A model generated the notes under the pieces. That model was not told where the DNA came from and did no database searches. It saw only the letters and a program-made list of their open reading frames with translations. 64,000 nt of DNA, taken from positions 744,001 to 808,000 of the forward strand of contig JAPXFQ010002747.1 of assembly GCA_028564705.1 (NCBI GenBank). Direction: 5' to 3'. Positions 26,001-35,000 of the stretch are shown piece after piece. The translations under genes and the position numbers were made by a program. This stretch comes from Apricaphanius iberus (taxonomy: Eukaryota > Chordata > Actinopteri > Cyprinodontiformes > Aphaniidae). How positions within the stretch are numbered: position 1 is the first letter of the stretch; every line of letters begins with the position of its first letter.

Positions 26001-29000
26001 TTCAGTAAGTGTTATTTCTGATTTTTGGAATATTCGTTTGTTGAAAATGTTTTCACTGGACCCGCGCTTCAAGATACGTGTATAGTGACATAACTACAGT
26101 GAGACACTCTGATTGGCTGCCGGACTGTGTTAACTGCGTTGGGTCAGTCAAAAGTTAAACTACGTGAACTTCTGCGTTGCTGAGTTGACGTATGTAACGC
26201 AAGTGAAGTTGACGGAGCCACAAAATAAAAGTAGAAGAGACTTAAACAAAGTACTGCTAAATACTCAATATATTCCTTTTGATCCATTTCTAAAAACATT
26301 TAGTTTTTCTATTCTGACAATTAAATCATAAAAATTACAGCCAGTGGACACTTGATCACATCAACTAATAGAATAAAACAAACTAAAAATACTATTCATT
26401 TTTGATTTGCAAACACATAGTCATAATTGAATAATTAGACTATATGTACCGATGAGGCTGGGTTGTCAGATTAAAAGTAATTTTTGAAAAAAAGCTTTGA
26501 GCAGGTATGATACCTACATTTCATAAAATGGACATTTCCATATTAAAAAAAGTATTTTTAATTGGTCTGATGAAACCTTCTAATCCTAAACGTCCAGTTT
26601 TTTATAAACAGTAAGCAGAAAATCATCATAACAAACAGAAATAAAGGCTTAAAACATCATTGTGTCTGTAAATAATCTATATAATGTGTGAAATTTAACT
26701 GAATATATCAATGTATCTACAAATAAAAATAGAGGTAACTTAACAGTAATATTGTATCTAAATAAATTTACTTTCACAAATTTTTCACAGATTTTGATCT
26801 AAAATGAAAATGTTTCTCTTTAAGGGTTTATAAATGTGTAGCAATGTGGAAATATCTGCTTTTCATCCCCCAGTGTGTGATACTAAATTTGACACACCCT
26901 CTCCAGCTTTGCCCACTTTCATTACCACCTCAGTGCGAGATTACAACTAGGAGAAAACTGCCTTCACGCTGCTACTTCAATGCAATTCTAGAAATGTTGC
27001 CCAGTGGAGTCGGCAGCGCAGCAACCGGTCCGCAGAAGCATTAAGCCTGCCATATTTTCTGGAGGAAACAGCATCTTGACATGAGACAAGGTAAACAAAA
27101 AAGCATCCTGATTTGCAATGCAAAAACTTCTTGCTCTTGTCTTTGGCTTCCCAAACAAATCGCGGCTCCTTTCAATTTCAGACGGCATAAACAAACACAA
27201 AAAAATATCTTAAGACAACTGGATGCCCATGAAGCAAATGAGAAAATGCAAATCACAAAAGGAAAATGCCATAATCAAAAACCCAGCTTGTGGACTTAGA
27301 CATGAGAGTCCAAGTCCACATGTCTAAGAGTGGCTAATGCAAACTATTAAGGCCTCTCTATAAACACCAGGTGTTTTCTTAAGGAGGATATATTGAGCTT
27401 TCCTCTAAGAAAACTGCACATAATATAAACTCTTTATAGTTTGGGTTCATAATTCAAAAAAAACAAATAAAAAAAGAGATTACAGGTTTGGATCAGTTTT
27501 AATTAAAATGTGATCATTTTAGGGGATTTTCTACCTGCACTTATTATGATTTTCTTGTCTTTAGTTTAGCCACTGTTCTCAAGTTGATTAGCAGCTGCAT
27601 TAAGCAACAGAAAACGTTTAGTCCTTGTAGCATTTCTTAAACGTTTTCTGGTCCTCAAACAATGTAACACTTATTCTAAGTTATTTAGAATTCTTAAAAT
27701 ACTGAACATGTACATCAGTACCTGATGTACATATTCTTATTCTGTGTTGATGTACATATTCTGTCTATTATTGTATTTTTTTGTATATATTTTTCTATTC
27801 TGTTACATATGTTGTATATTTGTTGTTTCTTTGGCTGCTGTTTACGACCGAATTTCCCCTGGTGGGACTATTAAAGGATTATTCTATTCTATTCTAAAAT
27901 AACAAAATATTTTTATTTCCCACTCTGAGCTGACCAAGGGGAGTCTTTGAGTGACCGAAATATCCACCACAACCAGCAAGGAAAGCTAGAACTACACTAC
28001 AGAGAAAAGAAATGAGCACATTCTAGGACGACAAATTCCTTCAAAACACGTCAAACAAGCCGACAGTGCGGTCAGGTCTGCCTGAAGGAGGTGGGCGAGG
28101 TGAAGCAGAGGAAAAGGTTGAAGAGTCGACCTTTGACTGACACTAACCCCAGGAAGGAAGGTGAAGAAGTTGTACTTCTGGTTGTTGATGACATTCTTCG
28201 GGTACCTCTGCTCCCTCTTCTCCGGGTGGCCGAGCCACACGGTGCGGGGACGGAAGTCGCCCATGCCGCAGCAACTCGACCACGGGCAGCATCTGAAAGC
28301 AACAGAGGAGAGGCCGGCACAGATTCAATCATGTTTCTTAAAGTACAAATTATTATATGAAACCTTTTTTCCCTTTTTTTGTCCATAACTTCAGAAAATT
28401 AAACCCAAAGCAATCTCCGATAAAGATTTTTCACACATATATATTAAGTGGAGTACTATAGTTAAAGCTGCAATGCTCTGCTTGAGAAAGTAAATCTGTT
28501 GGGTTTGTATATGGTACTCAGACACCAATTCTTTGTGCCACACTGGCAGACAGGACCCGTAAAAAATATAATAAATAAACTGGTCTATGTCCAGTCCTTG
28601 TGGTCAGTAACTAGTAAAACGAGATCTTGTGCCATGTCGTATTTCTACCCGAGACGAAACAGGAATTCTGGGATGACTACTCAGGTGTTCCTGAATTTTT
28701 CTCTCAGAAATCATGTTATCATAATGAAAGACAATTTTAATTTAAGGCTTTTTCTGATCTATATCACAAAAACAAATGTTGAGGCGTTCACATCATCATT
28801 TACAATTCAGAAAAAACTGTCACCATAACTGCTCCACACACACTGTTGGTAATGTGTACCTTACCCTGTGCCCACACCGAACGCGATAGGAGCGACTAAA
28901 AAGCGCGACACACGCCTAGCTGTTCGCGTGCACATTCGCACCTTGAAGCGTGTACAAAGCGAATCGGACGCGCTTCAAATATGGTATTTTCACGCGCGAA

Positions 29001-32000
29001 TTGGCCTTCAACAGAGCCAGAGTGCAGCTGCCGATGGATCATGGACCAAGCTGATGGAGGACTATGTTCTCGGCCCGTGCTTCAGCGGAGCTGGGGCTAG
29101 AGTGGTGCGGGAGCTCCATGACAATCACAGAATCACTGAATTTCTGGCCCCTGATTGGTTGTCGCGCCGTGATTTGACGCTGGAGTTCAGAATTTCCAAA
29201 CTCGAGCGGCAGATTCCATGATGCAAATGCACAACATCCACGCAAATTTTCCATCACATCTGTAGCGCGACTTGGTCGCGCAAAACAGGCAGAAAAGCTT
29301 TTTCGCGATGCAAATCTGCTTCTCAAGTGTCGCGGGACCCCAAGTCGTGCTTCATCGCGCTCCTCTATTGATTTTACATGTAAACCTGAAGCTCTAGTCG
29401 CTCCTATCGCGTTTGGTCTGGACACACCGTTACTCCACCCAGACACACACACAGAAGGAGCAGCACTGAACAGAGCTATGAGTCATGTAAATAAATATTA
29501 AGCCTATCTGCAAAAGGGAGTTCATTCCCAATGCTCTACCAAAACGAATGATTTCTGACCACAGCTCACTCGTCTTTAACCTAGGACCAGCAAGAGATTC
29601 TGTGAGACATGTTCTATAACAATGAATGTCAAACAAAGGCTAGGAGACATACAGGGTTCCAATGTCAAAATTCCTTCAGGAGAAACAGAACAAGTTGTGA
29701 TCCAAAGAGATTAAACATTGTCAAGAAATTCTCTCTCTAACTAATCCAAACCTTAACTAGAAGTCCTCCACTGGTTAGTCACCTTGCCAAGGAGGTTAAT
29801 TTTACGCCAGGGTTTGTCAATTACTCAAAAGCATAATGCAAAATGTTATAGGTAGATTCTGTCGAAATTTTCAATTCCTTCAATGGTGGTTAAAATTTTG
29901 GGTTGATTGGAAAACAGAAAAATCTAAAGTATTCAGATCTTTCAGTATTCAAATCTCCCTCTGACCGCTTTAAGTAATGCACAGATATTTTTTTTTTCAA
30001 TTCTTTGCACGGAGTCCAGGAATTTCATCCATTTGTGACAGTGTGAGGGTACTGTCACTAAGGCTCTGATTAGCCTGCAGTACTCTCACCATGAGCCATG
30101 GGGTCAGATACCACCTAGGCCCTCGTTGTGCGGTTTGCCACACATTTTTTATTCTGTCTGGTTTTTCTATCTCCAGCGGTCATTGGGTGAGAGGCGGGGT
30201 ACACCCTGAACAGGTTGCCAGTCCCAATGCACCCGGTTAGACACGCTCCAAAGAGCCAGATGTGTGCCAAAGAGAGGTATCGTGTAGCTCCTGCTGCTGC
30301 TTTAAATGCAGGATTTCCTCCGGTAGTTTACTGGTCAAAAAATGGCTCATTCTGACAGTCTTCGACTTCTGGTCACTAAAATGGGAGAAATGTTTCCCAT
30401 TATTAAATCTTTTTGTCTGAAGTGAGGTAATTACAGTCTCCAGTGCAGGAATGAAGCATAGATTATAGCGGGTTTATTTATTTTTCTATTTATCACCGTG
30501 GAACAAAACATTTAATCACATCTGCAAGAAAACTCTTCTGGTAAAGATAAACTAAAGTAGTTAGCAGACTGTTACAGACAGAGGCGTCATAAAAACCACT
30601 GTACAAAAGCTTTCTCCTTCCCACAGTCAGCAGCATCAACAAGTTTATGATAAAAACAAGGATAGTAAGGAGTTATGGCGACATTTAATTTTCCCCTGGT
30701 TATTTCTGAATCAAATCATTTTTATAAATTATATGTCATATAACAATTTCTGATAGCTTCGTATAGCTTTGTATTGACAGTATAATCTGTTAAAGTTTAT
30801 TTTTATTTTACTATCTGTATCTTTTTTAAGCATTTTACTGTACACTTAATATATATTTATGAGCTACGCGCATAGATGTAGTTAAGGTAGGAATCAAGAT
30901 TTAGGGGTGTTTCTGTGGTCGATGTCAACATTTAGAGATCTTGAAACGCTAATAGCAGATATTAAAGGGTGCTTATTTTATTTTTCTCATAAATACAGCA
31001 GTCTGAAGCAAAAGTTTAGTTTTCCATCCCTGCTACTACAGATCATGTTTTGCAGAGAGGAACAGAACATTTTACTTATTTATCATTGTGCTACTTTGTG
31101 ATGGCATCTGCCACAGAATGTCATCTGAATGTCTAACTGATAATGGATCAATTTGGACCAGCTAGGGGGACACTGCTTTGATAATCATTGATTAAAGTGT
31201 ATTACTATATTCTTCTTATAGTCTGATGCAAGGAAATATGATAATATGACATCAATAAATTATAATTCCTAACAAAAAGTTATTTAGAAATACTTTGGTA
31301 ACAGCTCACTCGGTTCAAAAAGGGATAATTAATCCAACAATAAATTAATTTCAATATAAAGTCTGCAGAAAAATATATAACTGAACTCAATAATATATGT
31401 TCTTTTGAACACTTTGACCTATCTTAGACATAACAAGCCACAAAAACTGTAATGATTCATTATGGCTTAAGTGAACGAGTGTGCTAACATTAGAGATGGG
31501 ATACAAAGAATTTGATCTGAGTATTTGCCAAATACAGAGTAACAATGCCAATACTTCTACCACACAAAAAATACATTGAATTGGAAAACATGTTTTATTC
31601 TTCTTTGCTTGTTACAAGAAATGGTGTATTAGATTTAAAAAAAATAATGATTAAAAAATGACGAAAAAAAACTAATATATCAGGTAAAAAATAAAAAATG
31701 CCTCTGAAACTATTGCAGAGTTTCAATAATACATTAGAAAAGTATCAACCTCGATACCTAATATTAGTATCGAAATGGATGCATCACTAGCTAACATAAT
31801 ACTATCATGCTAGATAGAGTCTAATGGCAGCAGATGCTCAAACCAGACAACAATGACAAGTGCCAAAATGCTCAGGGTCCGTGTTTAAAGCCTAGATGAG
31901 AAAGAGTGGTAGGAAGAAAATAGGAATATATCGCAGGGCTGGGCAATATTCTGATTATAATGATTTATTCAAATGTTCTATTTATAAAACCTGAATTTTT

Positions 32001-35000
32001 GAAATATCAGAACATAGAAAAAAAAAAATCACCAATGCATCTCTTGGGTTTCCATAGTTCAAACTTAATGTCAGCCCACCCAAGGTACCATCTTGTTTTA
32101 CAGAATGTATTTATTTGTACTTTGAATTCATGTCAACTCCAACAAGAGATGACTGTAATAAAAGTATTAAAATATTAAAATAAAATATTTGTCATTTGTA
32201 AAAAAAAAAAAAAAGAAAGAATACAAAGGCAGAACATTTTTATTCATATCATAATTTGGCAATAAAAAAATATTTTCAATCCATATCACCCAGCCCCTAT
32301 CTTCCTTTAATTTTTCCGTATAGAGTTTGTATAATGTCAGATGACATGTTCAACCCCATGAAAAAGCATTGTCCCGCCCCCAGACAACATTTGAAAAATT
32401 CTACCAAAGTGGGCAGGGCCAGCAGACACGGAGGGGCATGGCCAAGTGTGGAGGATGAGCGTGAGGGAGAGCCGCGGGGATGTGGTCTGGAAGACAGTCA
32501 CGACTGAACCAACTCGAACTAATATGGCGTGCGGCCGCCGAGCTCCATAAAGCCTCTCTTTACCTCTGGTGAAGAGAGAAACTTATTGTAGCAAGCAAAC
32601 AGAGAGCCTAGCGCTAGAATCGATGCTAATTAGCTTTGGACGGAAACATGGTAGAAGCTTTTGTTTATATAGGTTATAAATTATGGCTTTAAATAACTTC
32701 GCCATTGTGGTTCTCCAAAGTGCAATAGCTACTTACTTTTAGCATGCTTCGGTGTGCACGATAAGCAAGATAAGCAATTTCAACTCGTCCCGGGTCTGGG
32801 TGAGTGAGTCTGAGGCCACGTCCACACTAAGCCGGCTAATGCCTTAAACGTATAATTATTTAGTCTACACCCCCCTATCGTCCACACTAACCCGGCGTCG
32901 TTTAAGGTCTGTGGCCGGATAACTATTAGCCGGGCAAGAGAGCCGTGTAAATCTTAATTCAACGGCTAAACGAGCCAGTGTGGACAGCTTCCCCGGATAA
33001 TGAAAGGAAGTGGCGTCAATAAATGCTGCGTAAATAATAATACGACACTACAGAAAAAGACAACAGCGAAGAGTAATAAATCGATCTCGTCGTCTGTCCA
33101 CACCAAAAACTCTCTGTTCTTCTGAGCAGCTATTGTTCTCTTCGGTTAACGGGACAAGCAGATATGTACTGTGCTGTAGAGCTTCTTGTATATATTATGT
33201 AGGCGCTGGCGTCACGTAGGTTATACGCGTTTTCCCTTCGTCTTTTCGCGCATGCCCAGTATTTGCACAGGTCTGTATGGGATTACGCAATCATGGAAAC
33301 TTAAACGGACCTTAAACGGGGAGTAAATGCTCGTGTTGAGTGGACAACATTAGCCGTCTAACTCCCCGTATAACCTTATCGGCTTAGTGTGGATGTAGCC
33401 TGAGAGAGGGAACTCTGTGAGACCATGCCTGTAAGGTAGACAATGGAAAAGATGTACCGCTATCAGCCAATCACAAAATTCAAATGCAGTAGCCCCCCAT
33501 TGATCATGTTCAGCACTAACACGTTTTTAGACCAAAAAGTGTAGAATTTAACAAATTTACACAATAATGACAAAAAATGCCCTGAAACTGAAAGATTGCA
33601 TTGGTAAAGAGCCATTTATACAGTTTATAAGCAAAAAAAAGAAGTTGTTTTGGGGTTTAGTTACTCTTTAAGTATTGAAAAAAATAGTTATTTGTTTCAT
33701 ATAGTGAAAAATCTAATATGTATGTATATTTTAATCGTAATAAATAATTTTTACATATTGCACAGTCCTAATATATTGCACCTAATATCACCATTGCAAT
33801 ATTTAACAATATTATCACTATTAAAATATTTTCTACGATTCTTCAGCCCTCACTTAAGTGGAAAGAGGAATTGGAAGAGTGAAAAGACAAACTGCAATAC
33901 ATGTTGTGAAACAGGGGTAAGGTATTGACCAGAGGCGTACATATACATGCTCCCCACCTCCGACACGGTCTCTGAAAGACAGTTTGTCCAATAATGTTGG
34001 AAGACCTGATCGAGCACAGGTCAGAACCCAAATCTCTTTTATTTTTTTATTTTTTTGCATTGGTGCATTTAGGGCCAAAATATAAACATTAAAACTCTTA
34101 ATAGTAAGTTGTTGGGCTTTATTATCTCTAGTTGCCACAAATAATGAAAAAAAAAATAAAAATTGACTTCTGATTCTCAGACTGCGGCATAGGGCCATTT
34201 ATTTGATTTGGACAAAGTTAGAGTCGTTCAGGACAAAGGACAAAGCTACAGTCGCTCTGTTTTAAAAATAAAAAACATATTGCTGGAAACACTATAGAGT
34301 GTATCCTGAACTAAATGTATCTTATAAAAAAAAAAGAAAAACAATAGCAGTTGTATGGCTTTGGTTGGCATCTTATTAGACTCAATTTCAAAACCACAGT
34401 TGCAGCTGAACCCATCTTTGAAGTGTGTCTAGGGACTAAAAAACGTGGTGAAATTGCTTTTTTAAAATTATTGATAATGCGCAGTGAATCCGTAAATTTA
34501 AAAAAAGAATAATAATTTGGGTGTGACGTTGAAAATCAAAGATAACGTTTAAATGAGTTTAGGAAGGACAGAACTTAGTGTCTAAATAAATGTGTTCTCC
34601 ATACATATGAAGAGCTGGAAAATTATATAATCACTTTTAGTATCTTTAAAGATTGCATAAAACGTATATATTGAGGGCATTTTGTTCCTTCTTTGCACTG
34701 CAAATAAAGTCTGGTTAACTGACTAATTGTGAAGAAAATTGGCATATTATTAATTGATCAGACATAAACTGCTTTAATGCAACATATTCCATTGTTGTGG
34801 CTAATTTGCATTGTTGAAAGTTTTTACATATATTTAGATTACCTCACAAATATACATCCCCATGATAGGCTCATCAGTCTGTGGGCAACATGTCAGCACT
34901 GCCTCCTGCTTCTCCATCATCTATGAGGGGGCCTGCCCTTACAAGATGTGCTACGATAAATTATCCGATAAATAACACTTATGTGAGATTGTGCACTGAA

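Noticed and set aside
25820..26225. Possible TIR element (agccaccatgatggtg ... ggagccacaaaat)
   Set aside because: The two ends could not be aligned as inverted repeats and no target duplication was found.
29039..29452. 137-codon minus frame and the overlapping 117-codon plus frame at 28868-29221
   Set aside because: Both lie within the CpG-rich MITE and include its inverted ends; neither resembles a transposase.
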